Made by a program: the position numbers and the translations under genes
Source: Aquisphaera insulae
Lineage (GTDB): Bacteria > Planctomycetota > Planctomycetia > Isosphaerales > Isosphaeraceae
Assembly (NCBI RefSeq): GCF_011064615.1
Contig: NZ_JAALJH010000088.1
Coordinates: 1-37,428 of the forward strand
Reading direction: 5' to 3'
DNA length: 37,428 bases
In this document: in pieces, positions 1-7,789 of the stretch
Layout: each line of letters begins with the position of its first letter
Numbering within the stretch: position 1 is the first letter of the stretch
The notes under the pieces: generated by a model
The model's database searches: none
Told to the model about the DNA's origin: nothing
What the model saw: the letters and a program-made list of their open reading frames with translations, nothing else

Positions 1-190
1 TCACGCGGGTGGTCACCTGTCCAAAACCTCACGCGGGACTATCAATCTGTGGCTTCCACATTTGGGACGGTGCCGCGACTTCCGTTGCTTTTTCCGGTGA
101 TCTGCGGCGGTATACTACGGATAGGGATGAAGGGCCTTCGTCGGTCGAATCCGCGGCGCAACCGTGACTTCAAATCAGGGGGTAGAGCCG

Positions 191-685
191 ATGCGTCACT
201 TCGCGAGCATGGTCCTGGGCGTCGGTTGCTGGCTCGGCATCGCGGCGACGGGGCACGGGCAGGTCCTCGATTATCCGCCGGCGGGCGGCCAGATGCGGAT
301 CATCCCGCCGGTCTTCCCGGCGGACGGGGCGGTGGGTGCGGGGACGGTCGAGACGTTCCCCGCCTTCGGCGGGATCTACGAGGTCATCCCTTCCGAGGTC
401 CAGCCGGTCGCGTCCGCGGAGGAGTCCACCAGGGCGGTGAGGCGGATCGGGGCCCGGACTCGTCCGGTGAGGGCGACCAGGAGGTATGCCCGCGCCGGCT
501 CGCAGCCACCGGCACCCTATGGCACGCCGCTGCCGATGGGACAGCTCCCCGCGCGGGGGGGGTTCCCGGCGATCGATTACGGTCCGGGGAGTCGATTCGA
601 CACGTTCGGCCAGGGGTATGACGTGAGCCCCTACGGGTCACGGTTCTTCGGCGGCTACTTCCGAGGCTTCCCGATGGCGTGGTGA
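191..685 (+). CDS. Small secreted protein of unknown function
   Basis: A 164-residue protein I do not recognise. The first 23 or so residues form a Sec signal peptide: Met-Arg-His, a hydrophobic stretch (VLGVGCWLGIAA), then a small-residue cleavage region before Gln-Val. The mature part is rich in Pro, Gly, Tyr and Arg and has no cysteines, so it is probably periplasmic or surface-located and poorly ordered. The ATG at 191 is preferred to an in-frame ATG at 164 because it places the signal peptide at the N-terminus and follows a purine-rich GGGGG stretch. Short Tyr/Gly-rich exported proteins like this one and its downstream neighbour are common in planctomycetes. That it is a gene is likely; its role is unknown. 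Confidence 0.6.
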   Translation: MRHFASMVLGVGCWLGIAATGHGQVLDYPPAGGQMRIIPPVFPADGAVGAGTVETFPAFGGIYEVIPSEVQPVASAEESTRAVRRIGARTRPVRATRRYARAGSQPPAPYGTPLPMGQLPARGGFPAIDYGPGSRFDTFGQGYDVSPYGSRFFGGYFRGFPMAW

Positions 686-836
686 CCGGCCGCCCCCTCG
701 CAGGGTCGAGGCGCGGCCCCCGGGAAATTCGGAGGGTCCGGCCGGTGCGCGGTAGAATTCCGATGCCGCAGCGCCACGGCCTCCGCCGTGCGCCGACCCC
801 GAACACCCCGCGTCCCACCCCCCGGAGTCGCCGATC

Positions 837-1277
837 ATGAGACGGCTGCTTGCGTTCGTCATCCTCGGCCTGGGCCTGACCGCGCTGCCCCGAGCGGCCT
901 CGGCCCAGTCGACCTACAGCCCTTCCTACCGGGTCAGCGACTACTTCGCCGCGCCCGGCCTGTACGGCACCAGCTACGGCTACGCGAGCTACGGCGTCCC
1001 CCGCACCTACACGAGCTTCTCCGCCTTCCCGGGCTCGGCCTACAGCTCCAACCTTCCCCCTTACGGGTATCTCCCCGGGCGGTATGGCGTGGGCCTCTGG
1101 CGGCCCGGCTTCACCGCCCCCGGCTATGTTTTCGGGGAGCCCGCGTCCGGATACTCCTACCGGACGTTCCCGGTCGTTTCCGGGACGACGCTCACCGCGG
1201 ACCAGATCGCCCCCCGGCCCTCGATCGGCGTCTACGCTCCGGCGCTCGGCCCGGGGGTGGGGCTCTACGGACGGTAG
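837..1277 (+). CDS. Secreted Tyr/Gly/Ser/Pro-rich protein
   Basis: A 146-residue protein of unknown function. Residues 1-23 are a clear signal peptide (MRRLLAFVILGLGLTALPRA, with Ala-Ser-Ala before Gln). The rest is dominated by Tyr, Gly, Ser and Pro, with many Tyr-Gly pairs, and has no enzyme motif. It follows the first small secreted gene in the same direction after about 150 bases, and a GGAG lies upstream of the ATG. The composition suggests a low-complexity surface or matrix protein, which is inference only. No domain is recognised. Confidence 0.65.
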   Translation: MRRLLAFVILGLGLTALPRAASAQSTYSPSYRVSDYFAAPGLYGTSYGYASYGVPRTYTSFSAFPGSAYSSNLPPYGYLPGRYGVGLWRPGFTAPGYVFGEPASGYSYRTFPVVSGTTLTADQIAPRPSIGVYAPALGPGVGLYGR

Positions 1278-1321
1278 GGACGGGACGACCGCGGCCGTCG
1301 CCCGCCCCCCGCCCCGGGTCG

Positions 1322-2641
1322 TCAGACCCAGGGCTCGCGAGCGGCCCGCGACCGCATCCGGTTGGCCTCGTCGTCGTTGATGAACTCCTCTTTCGCGGGG
1401 TCGATCGTCAGCTTCCGCCCCAGGATCCAGGCGAGCGCCGCCGCGTGGCAGGCGATGTGCGACCGCCTCATCACGCGGGAGTTGGCGGCGGTCTGACCGC
1501 GCGAGCGGATGCAGTCGACGAAGTTCCTGGCGTGCGCGCCGACGTCGAGGCCCGATCCCGCCTGGCGGGGATCGTACCCCTTGAGCTCCTCCCGGATCGA
1601 GGGGGACGAGACCTCGATCTCGCCGCTGTCGCCGGTCTCCACCCAGCCCTGATCGCCGACGAACCGGACGGGGCAGGTCCCCAGGTGCTGGATCCATCCG
1701 GGCCGGGCGCCGAAGGGGGTCGCCAGGAAGTCGAGGATCAGCTTGACGCCGTTGGCGTAGCGAGCCTCCACGCTCCGGGGCGTGGGCACGTACTCGAGCG
1801 GCATGGTGTCGTCGGCCTGGTTGGCCCACTGGCAGAGGTCGAGCGTGTGCGCGCCCCAGTCCAGCAGCCGGGCGCCGGAGTCGAAGTCGTGGTGGCCGCG
1901 CCAGCCGCCGTGGACATACTCCGCATTGTAGGGACGCCACGGCGCGGGGCCGAGCCAGAGGTCCCAGTCCACGGCCTCGCGCGGCGGCAGGGGCTGCTCG
2001 GGGAGCCAGTCGAATCGCTCCGAGGGGATGTAGACCGAGGCATAGAGCGTGTGCAGCTTGCCGAGCTTCCCCTCGTGGGCGAGCCTCACCGCGGCCTGGA
2101 AGTTGGGGACGCTGCGCCGCTGGGTGCCGGCCTGGAAGACCCGCGCATAGTGGGTCATGGTGTCGTCGAGCGCCTGGCAATTGGCGATGGTCAGCCCGCA
2201 GGGCTTCTCGCTGTAGACGTCCTTGCCGGCCTCGGCGGCGAGGATCGAGGCGGGGGCATGCCATCGGTCTCCGGTGGCGACCAGGACGGCGTCGATGTCC
2301 GGCCGCGCCAGCAGCTCGCGGAAGTCGCGGTAGAGCTTCAGGTCGCGGTTGCCGTAGTGGCCGTCCACGAGGGCCTTGCCCGCCTCGCGACGGCTCGCCT
2401 GGACGTCGGCGATGGCCACGCACCGCAGGTCCCGCATCGCGAGCATGCTCTTGAGATCATACGTGCATCGCGGGCCGATGCCGATGACCCCGAGCGTGAT
2501 CCGGTCCCCGGGCGCCACGGCGCCGCGGCCCAGGGAACTTGCAGGGACGATGGCGGGGAACGCCGCCGCAGCCCCCGCGGCGAGGGCCCCCGTGACGAAC
2601 TCTCGCCGCGATGTTCCACGACCGCCGCTCGCTGGTGCCAT
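1322..2641 (-). CDS. Gfo/Idh/MocA family oxidoreductase with Tat signal
   Basis: A 439-residue NAD(P)-dependent oxidoreductase-type protein. Residues 9-35 carry a twin-arginine signal (SRREFVTGA, then an Ala-rich hydrophobic run), so export folded to the periplasm is predicted. The Rossmann fold starts near residue 50 with the nucleotide-binding loop VIGIGPR. The family motif SEKPCG follows, and the C-terminal half has the substrate-domain pattern GARLLDWGAHTLD with a conserved Asp and His. A GAGGAG ribosome site lies six bases before the ATG. Its end is 44 bases from the convergent secreted-protein gene. Family members oxidise sugars, polyols or amino sugars, and exported Tat-type members are abundant in planctomycetes. 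The substrate cannot be told from sequence. Confidence 0.9.
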   Translation of the reverse strand: MAPASGGRGTSRREFVTGALAAGAAAAFPAIVPASSLGRGAVAPGDRITLGVIGIGPRCTYDLKSMLAMRDLRCVAIADVQASRREAGKALVDGHYGNRDLKLYRDFRELLARPDIDAVLVATGDRWHAPASILAAEAGKDVYSEKPCGLTIANCQALDDTMTHYARVFQAGTQRRSVPNFQAAVRLAHEGKLGKLHTLYASVYIPSERFDWLPEQPLPPREAVDWDLWLGPAPWRPYNAEYVHGGWRGHHDFDSGARLLDWGAHTLDLCQWANQADDTMPLEYVPTPRSVEARYANGVKLILDFLATPFGARPGWIQHLGTCPVRFVGDQGWVETGDSGEIEVSSPSIREELKGYDPRQAGSGLDVGAHARNFVDCIRSRGQTAANSRVMRRSHIACHAAALAWILGRKLTIDPAKEEFINDDEANRMRSRAAREPWV

Positions 2642-3035
2642 GATGCGCTCCTCAGTCTTGCCGACGGATCACCACGGTCTTGCAGTATAGGGCGGTGGCC
2701 CTCGTCATGCTACCGCCCGGCGGGCCTGGCCGGTGCGACTGGCACAGGCCGTCCATCCCGGTTGTTTGCTCCGGCCGCCACGTCGTTTACATCGCGAACC
2801 CGATCGCTCCGGAATGGTGATTTCGTCCCAATCCCCGCCCCGCCCGCGGACGAAACCTAGACGCAGGGTTCGCCTCTCCCGCGCAGGAGTCGTACGACGA
2901 CCGGCGGAGGTGTGGGCCGACGAGTGACTCGTTGATATCTCGCGACGTTCCCCCCAGCTCGATGGCGAAAGATCCGGACGGCTTCCCCCGACGGGCGAAG
3001 AAGCCGAGGGACCTTATACCGCAGGGAGGTGTTCG
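2642..3035. other. Divergent intergenic region
   Basis: These 394 bases separate the minus-strand oxidoreductase from the plus-strand LEPR-XLL protein and should hold both promoters. I see no convincing -35/-10 pair and no small gene with good coding character. A GGAGG at about 3025-3029 is the ribosome site for the GTG at 3036. Confidence 0.5.
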
Positions 3036-4187
3036 GTGTTGCCTTGGGAATCCCTCAGCGCCCGTGACGAACGACGATCCCGAAGCCGGACCGGCACCAA
3101 TCCGCTCGAAGTGCTCGAGGAGCGGCGATTGCTGTCGTATTCGTCCCTGGGCTACTCGCTCCCCGACCTCCAGGTCCGCGGCCAGGCCGGATCGGTCGCC
3201 ACCTGGGGCGGGACGTATAACGTGAGCGTCCTGCTCCAGAATACCGGCGCCAGCACCATCAACGAGCCGCAGTCGCTGGCCCCCTCGAGCCAGGTCACGT
3301 ACGGGCCGGACGGGAACATCGTCCCCCCCTCGTACGTCCCGAGCTCCGCCAATGCCGACGGCACCACCGTCGGGATCTACCTCAGCTCCTCGCGCAGGAG
3401 CCTCGCGGGGGCGATCAAGATCGGGACGGTGACGTTCGATTCCGTCCCGCAGAACAGCGTGACCGAGCAGGGCGTGTCGATCACCCTGCCGCAGCACCCG
3501 GTGGGCTTCCCCACCCGGGGCGTCCTCTACGTTCGCCTGGTCGCCAACGACGGCAACAGCGTGGTGGAATCGAACGTCGGGAACAACGTCAGCCCGGCCA
3601 TCCCCGTGCGGTTCATCTACCGCTCGGCCCCCATGCTGCGGACCAGCGCGCTGAGCCTCCCCACCACGCTCAACCCGGGCGACACGGTGGCGCCGACCTT
3701 CCAGATCGCCAACCTCGGGACCGCCGCCGCGGCCGCCGGCTCCGTGCAGGTGGCGCTGGTGGCCTCCACCACGCCGGACTTCAACCTCGGCAGCTCGATC
3801 GTCGGGCTCTACACGATCCCGACGAGCATCGCCCCCGCGTCGGCGAGCACGACGTCCATCGCGGGCGCCAAGCATCGCCGCCTCTTCGGCTCGCTGGTCT
3901 CCGCCACCGAGAACGTGAATCCGGGGGCCAACACGATCATCTACACCGGCTCCGCGGTCACCCTGCCGACCAGCCCGGGCACCTATTATCTCGGCGTGGT
4001 CATCGACCCCTACAACAAGCTGAGTCAGATCTCGGCGCCGACGAATCGGCTCGAGCAGATCCGGCTGGTCGGGCCGAACACCTCGGGCCTGCCCGCGGCC
4101 GGCGTGTCCGGCACCGCCTCGACCACGGACTTCCCGAACCCCGCCGACGGCCAGCCGATCGGCCTGGTCAACACCGCGACGCTCTGA
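3036..4187 (+). CDS. LEPR-XLL motif protein with two CARDB-like domains
   Basis: A 383-residue protein starting at GTG, six bases after GGAGG. Residues about 27-37 read LEVLEERRLLS, a variant of the LEPR-XLL motif found at the N-terminus of many large planctomycete extracellular proteins, where it replaces an ordinary signal peptide. Two Ig-like repeats follow, resembling CARDB domains. Each begins with a strand pattern like PDLQV or LRTSALSLP and contains a statement such as NVSVLLQNTG or PTFQIANLGT. The first ends with the CARDB-typical VVESNVGNN, the second with the weaker counterpart YNKLSQISAPTN. Such domains usually mediate adhesion or sit beside surface enzymes. No catalytic domain is present. 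A perfect GC-rich hairpin follows the stop codon. Exported surface protein is an inference from the motif. Confidence 0.8.
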   Translation: MLPWESLSARDERRSRSRTGTNPLEVLEERRLLSYSSLGYSLPDLQVRGQAGSVATWGGTYNVSVLLQNTGASTINEPQSLAPSSQVTYGPDGNIVPPSYVPSSANADGTTVGIYLSSSRRSLAGAIKIGTVTFDSVPQNSVTEQGVSITLPQHPVGFPTRGVLYVRLVANDGNSVVESNVGNNVSPAIPVRFIYRSAPMLRTSALSLPTTLNPGDTVAPTFQIANLGTAAAAAGSVQVALVASTTPDFNLGSSIVGLYTIPTSIAPASASTTSIAGAKHRRLFGSLVSATENVNPGANTIIYTGSAVTLPTSPGTYYLGVVIDPYNKLSQISAPTNRLEQIRLVGPNTSGLPAAGVSGTASTTDFPNPADGQPIGLVNTATL

Positions 4188-4216
4188 CCCGGACGCGCGG
4201 AGATGCCGTCGGCCGC

Positions 4217-4240
4217 GAGGGGACGACCCGTCGTCCCCTC
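4217..4240 (+). terminator. GC-rich hairpin after the LEPR-XLL gene
   Basis: A perfect 10-bp stem (GAGGGGACGA pairing with TCGTCCCCTC) closes a CCCG loop, 30 bases after the stop of the upstream gene. There is no run of T after it, so intrinsic termination is plausible but not certain. Confidence 0.45.
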
Positions 4241-4339
4241 CGCCGCGCGCGGGGAGTGGTTGGTTGACCTTGTCGACGGGAGCTCCCTACAATCGACCTC
4301 TCGGCGGGCCCTCGGGCCCGGCACCTCTCCCGATTCCTC

Positions 4340-5362
4340 GTGACCGAATCGATCCGCCGCATGAGTCGCCGCTTCGTCAATCAGCTCACCCACGGGGACT
4401 CGGTGGATGAGTCCTACCTCGTCGCCGACAAGCAGCTCCGGGCCAATCGGCAAGGCAACCTCTACCTCCAGCTCGAGCTTCGGGACAAGACCGGCAGCGT
4501 GGGGGCCCGCCTCTGGAACGCGACCGAGGAGCTCGCCCGGACCTTCGAGCCGGGTGACTTCCTCCGGGTCCGCGGCAAGACCCAGATCTTCCAGGGCTCG
4601 CTCCAGATCATCCTGACGCACGTCGACGTGCTCGACCGCAACCGGATCGAGCCGGAGGACTTCCTCCCCCAGAGCTCGCAGAACGTCGCGCGGCTCATGG
4701 CCCGGCTCCGCGAGGTCCTGCTTGCGATGCACAACCCGCATCTCAAGGCCCTGGTCGAGTGCTTCCTGATCGACGACGAGTTCGTGCGGAAGTTCACCTC
4801 GGCGCCGGCGGGGATCAAGAACCACCACGCCTACCAGGGCGGGCTGCTCGAGCACGTCGTCACGATCCTGAACGTCGCGGACCGGATCCTGGACCTCTAC
4901 CCCGAGGTCGATCGCGACCTGCTGCTGACGGGGATCTTCCTCCACGACGTCGGCAAGATCGAGGAGCTCTCGTATGACCGGGCCTTCGCCTATACGGACG
5001 AGGGCCAGCTCGTGGGGCACCTGGTCATGGGGGTGGAGATCCTCACCGATCGGATCCGGTCCACCAAGGCCCTCACCGGCGAGCCATTCCCGGCCGACCT
5101 GGCGCTCCGCCTCAAGCACATGATCGTCAGCCACCACGGCTCTTACGAGTTCGGCAGCCCCAAGCTCCCGATGACGGTCGAGGCGATCGCGCTCCACTAC
5201 CTCGACAACCTGGACGCCAAGATCCACGCCTTCAGCCGCGAGATCCGCGACGATCCCAGCCGCGACTCGGCGTGGACCCCGTTCCAGCAGAGCATCGGCC
5301 GTCGCCTCTACAAGGGGGCGCCCGCCGGCTCGACGTCGGAGACCGAGTCGTCCGAAGCCTGA
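4340..5362 (+). CDS. yhaM: 3'-5' exoribonuclease, YhaM/HD family
   Basis: A 340-residue protein matching the YhaM family of metal-dependent 3'-5' exoribonucleases in both layout and length. An N-terminal OB-fold domain (about residues 15-110) contains NLYLQLELRDKTGSVGARLWN, a pattern used for nucleic-acid binding. A C-terminal HD domain follows, with the metal-binding histidines in NHHAYQGGLLEHV and the HD pair in FLHDVGKIEELSY. A further conserved His pair lies in MIVSHHGSYEFGS. The chosen start is GTG at 4340; an in-frame ATG at 4361 (MSRRFVNQL) is equally possible and starts closer to the family's usual N-terminus. YhaM trims RNA and DNA 3' ends in the cytoplasm of Bacillus. It stands alone here, so no operon partner helps. 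Confidence 0.88.
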   Translation: MTESIRRMSRRFVNQLTHGDSVDESYLVADKQLRANRQGNLYLQLELRDKTGSVGARLWNATEELARTFEPGDFLRVRGKTQIFQGSLQIILTHVDVLDRNRIEPEDFLPQSSQNVARLMARLREVLLAMHNPHLKALVECFLIDDEFVRKFTSAPAGIKNHHAYQGGLLEHVVTILNVADRILDLYPEVDRDLLLTGIFLHDVGKIEELSYDRAFAYTDEGQLVGHLVMGVEILTDRIRSTKALTGEPFPADLALRLKHMIVSHHGSYEFGSPKLPMTVEAIALHYLDNLDAKIHAFSREIRDDPSRDSAWTPFQQSIGRRLYKGAPAGSTSETESSEA

Positions 5363-5457
5363 AAAGCCGGCCGGCCCCCACTACTACGGCCCCTCCCGGG
5401 CGGCACGGGACGCACCGGCGGACCGACGCGGCGAGTCCCGGGCTCGTCTCGAGATCG

Positions 5458-5739
5458 TCAGACCGCGACCAGGGCCTCGTCTTCCTGCTCATCCCCCGTC
5501 GACGAGGCCTGCTCCAGCCCCTGCACGAGGGCACCGAGCTGGAGTGCGAGCAATCGGTCCTCTGGGCTTGCGCCCCGGAGGATCGACAGGAAGGCCTCCG
5601 CACCGATCAGGACCGCCTTCGGCTTGTTATGAATCGTCAGGACACAGCGGGCCGAGGGATCTTCCAGGTTCTCGAGCACTTTGGGCAGGGCGCGATGAAG
5701 TTCACGGCTTCCAATGAATCGAACGCGAGACGGAGGCAT
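5458..5739 (-). CDS. Phd/YefM-like antitoxin, orphan
   Basis: A 93-residue protein with the layout of Phd/YefM antitoxins: a short N-terminal DNA-binding part (RVRFIGSRELHRALPKVLENLE) in which the protein arranges a repressor dimer, then the typical segment VLTIHNKPKAVLIGAEAFLSIL. The C-terminal tail is acidic (GDEQEDEALVAV), as expected for a toxin-neutralising region. The ATG at 5739 is preferred over one ten codons upstream because the family match begins there. No toxin gene fits next to it: the YhaM gene ends 95 bases downstream and the 250 bases upstream hold no convincing reading frame. It may be an orphan regulator or a relic of a lost pair. Confidence 0.7.
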   Translation of the reverse strand: MPPSRVRFIGSRELHRALPKVLENLEDPSARCVLTIHNKPKAVLIGAEAFLSILRGASPEDRLLALQLGALVQGLEQASSTGDEQEDEALVAV

Positions 5740-5990
5740 CTCTGACCTCAAGGCCGGAATCGGCCGCAACGGGACGATGCGAGGCGATCCGAGCGGACCC
5801 GCCCCGACTTCGATAGGTTACTTGCGACGAACGCGAGGGCGCCGGGTCGGCGCCCACACGTTGACTACGAAGCTCGTGCAACGAACGTTTGACATTTCTC
5901 GCCGCGGCCCGAAATTGCAGGGATCCGGGTGCAGCCTCGATGCGAGGCATGGGCGCAGTTGCCGACCGGTCCCGGGCTCGACAGGACGTC

Positions 5991-7757
5991 TCAGTTCGGC
6001 GAGGCCGGCGCCGGGGCCGGGGCCGGGGCCGGCGCCGCCTTTCGCGAAGTCTCGTCGGCCCCCGTGCCATGGGGGATTCCCTCCGGCGGCGCCTGCGGCG
6101 GGAGGAGGTCGGCGAGGTCGGCGTACTGCCCGTACTTCTCCCGGACCATGGCCCGCAGGGCGTCCGCCTCGGCCGGATTCCCGCTCTGGAAGGCGTGCTC
6201 CGCCCGCGATAGCTGGTCCAGGACGAAGTTCCGGCGCTCCTGCATCCGGGCCTCGATCTCCGCGGCCCGATGCATCGCCAGCAGATACCACTGGCGCTCG
6301 TCCTTGTCGTCGGGCTTCATCAGGCGGCCCATCTCCTTCCAGTAGGCCGCGGCCTGCGGGTCGTTGCCGGCGGCGACGGCCTTGGAGGCCAGGGCCTGGA
6401 ATGAGACGTACTGGCGCTCGGCATCGGAATGGGGGACGGAGAACGACGTCTGGACCGGGCTGTCCAGGTTCCGGGCGCGGTTCACGGCGTCCTCGAGGAG
6501 GATCTTGTCGCGCCACTCGCGGAGCTTCTCGCCGTAGGGATGGCCCGGATGCTTGGCGTCCAGGGGATCGAGATACTCCTCCTGGGCCGTCACCCAGTCG
6601 GAACGCCTGGTCGATTTCATCAGCTCCTCGGCGCGGCGATAGAGCGTCTCCGCGCTCGGGGGCCAGAGGACGTAGGCCATCCCGCCGCCGATGACGGCGA
6701 GGGCGGCGACCATCCCGATGGTCTCCAGCCTCGCCCGGCTGAGCAGCCCGGGGGCCTCCTCCTGGTCGCCGACCGCGCGTCCCGCGAAGTACGACCCCGC
6801 CGTCGCCTTGCGGCCCTTCTTGCGGCCCCCGGACGAGGGCTTCGAGGGGGCGACGCGGGCGGGATGGACGGCCTCGGGGGAGCCCGGCTCGGCCCAGACC
6901 ATGGGGATCGGCTTGCCGCCGTCGGCCAGGTCTTTCAGCCCCGTGAGCGTGTGCTCGACGGCCGCGGCGTCCCAGGGGCGGTCAGAGGGCGTCTTGGCCA
7001 TCAGCCGGATGATCAGCTCGTCCAGCTCCCTGGGGATCTTCTCGACCTTGTCCGAGGCACGCGGCGGGGGCTGATTCAGGTGGTTGTGCATCAGGATCAC
7101 GGCCGACGCGCCGTCGAACGGCGTCGTCCCGGTCAGCATCTGGTAGAGCAGGACCCCCAGCGAGTAGAGGTCCGTCTTGTGGCTGACGGCCGGGGTGCCG
7201 CGGATCTGCTCCGGGGCCATGTAGGCCGCGGTCCCCAGCGTGCGGCCCGGGGCCGTCAACTGGGTGGTCCGGTCCAGGTCCTTGGCGATCCCGAAGTCGG
7301 TCAGCTTGAGGACCCCGTCCCGGGTCATCATCAGGTTGGACGGCTTCAGGTCCCGGTGGACGACGTTCTTCTCGTGCGCGTAATGGAGGGCCGAGCAGAG
7401 CTGGATCCCGAGGTCGACGACCTCGCGCCAGGGGAGGGCGCCGCGGTCCTGGAGGAGCTTCTCCACCGTGATCCCGTCCACGTACTCCATCGCGAAGTAC
7501 GAGGTCCCCTTGTAGCGGCCCCAGGCGAACCAGCGGACGATGTTCGGGTGCCGGAACTGCTGGAGGATCTCCGCCTCGCGCTCGAACCGGTCGAAGACCT
7601 TCCCCTTCTGGCCGAGCTCGTCGTGGACGATCTTGACGGCCGCCGGCCGCCCACTGCTCTCGTGGACGGCCCGGAAGACCACCCCCATCGCCCCGGAACC
7701 GAGCACCTCCTCGAGGCGGAAGGAACCGAGCTTCTCCCCGATCATAGCCTGGCTCAT
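5991..7757 (-). CDS. Membrane-anchored Ser/Thr protein kinase
   Basis: A 588-residue Hanks-type (PknB-like) kinase. All main catalytic elements are visible: glycine loop LGSGAMGVV (19-27), Lys42, HRDLKPSN (134-141), DFG (154-156) and the APE-like MAPEQ in the activation segment. After the kinase domain (to about residue 270) comes a charged linker, one transmembrane helix near residues 346-366 (IGMVAALAVIGGGMAYVLW) and an extracytoplasmic, Glu/Arg-rich helical region with tetratricopeptide-like character but no clear repeat. The C-terminus is an Ala-Pro tandem (PAPAPAPAPASPN). The start codon lies 32 bases after the stop of the glycogen phosphorylase gene, so the two are probably co-transcribed. 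The substrate is unknown; a link to glycogen metabolism is inference from position only. Confidence 0.93.
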   Translation of the reverse strand: MSQAMIGEKLGSFRLEEVLGSGAMGVVFRAVHESSGRPAAVKIVHDELGQKGKVFDRFEREAEILQQFRHPNIVRWFAWGRYKGTSYFAMEYVDGITVEKLLQDRGALPWREVVDLGIQLCSALHYAHEKNVVHRDLKPSNLMMTRDGVLKLTDFGIAKDLDRTTQLTAPGRTLGTAAYMAPEQIRGTPAVSHKTDLYSLGVLLYQMLTGTTPFDGASAVILMHNHLNQPPPRASDKVEKIPRELDELIIRLMAKTPSDRPWDAAAVEHTLTGLKDLADGGKPIPMVWAEPGSPEAVHPARVAPSKPSSGGRKKGRKATAGSYFAGRAVGDQEEAPGLLSRARLETIGMVAALAVIGGGMAYVLWPPSAETLYRRAEELMKSTRRSDWVTAQEEYLDPLDAKHPGHPYGEKLREWRDKILLEDAVNRARNLDSPVQTSFSVPHSDAERQYVSFQALASKAVAAGNDPQAAAYWKEMGRLMKPDDKDERQWYLLAMHRAAEIEARMQERRNFVLDQLSRAEHAFQSGNPAEADALRAMVREKYGQYADLADLLPPQAPPEGIPHGTGADETSRKAAPAPAPAPAPASPN

Positions 7758-7789
7758 GGTCGCGTCTCGTCGGGTGGCCTCGGCTCAGC

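Noticed and set aside
1..40. Direct repeat TCACGCGGG at 1-9 and 29-37
   Set aside because: Only two short copies at the window edge; too little to interpret.
384..2423. Long minus-strand frame over the first genes
   Set aside because: It is an out-of-frame shadow of the Gfo/Idh/MocA gene with Arg/Gly-rich composition and no family motif.
4305..4320. Hairpin CGGGCCC/GGGCCCG just before yhaM
   Set aside because: A seven-base GC palindrome with a two-base loop is expected by chance in this composition and the loop is too small for a good RNA stem.
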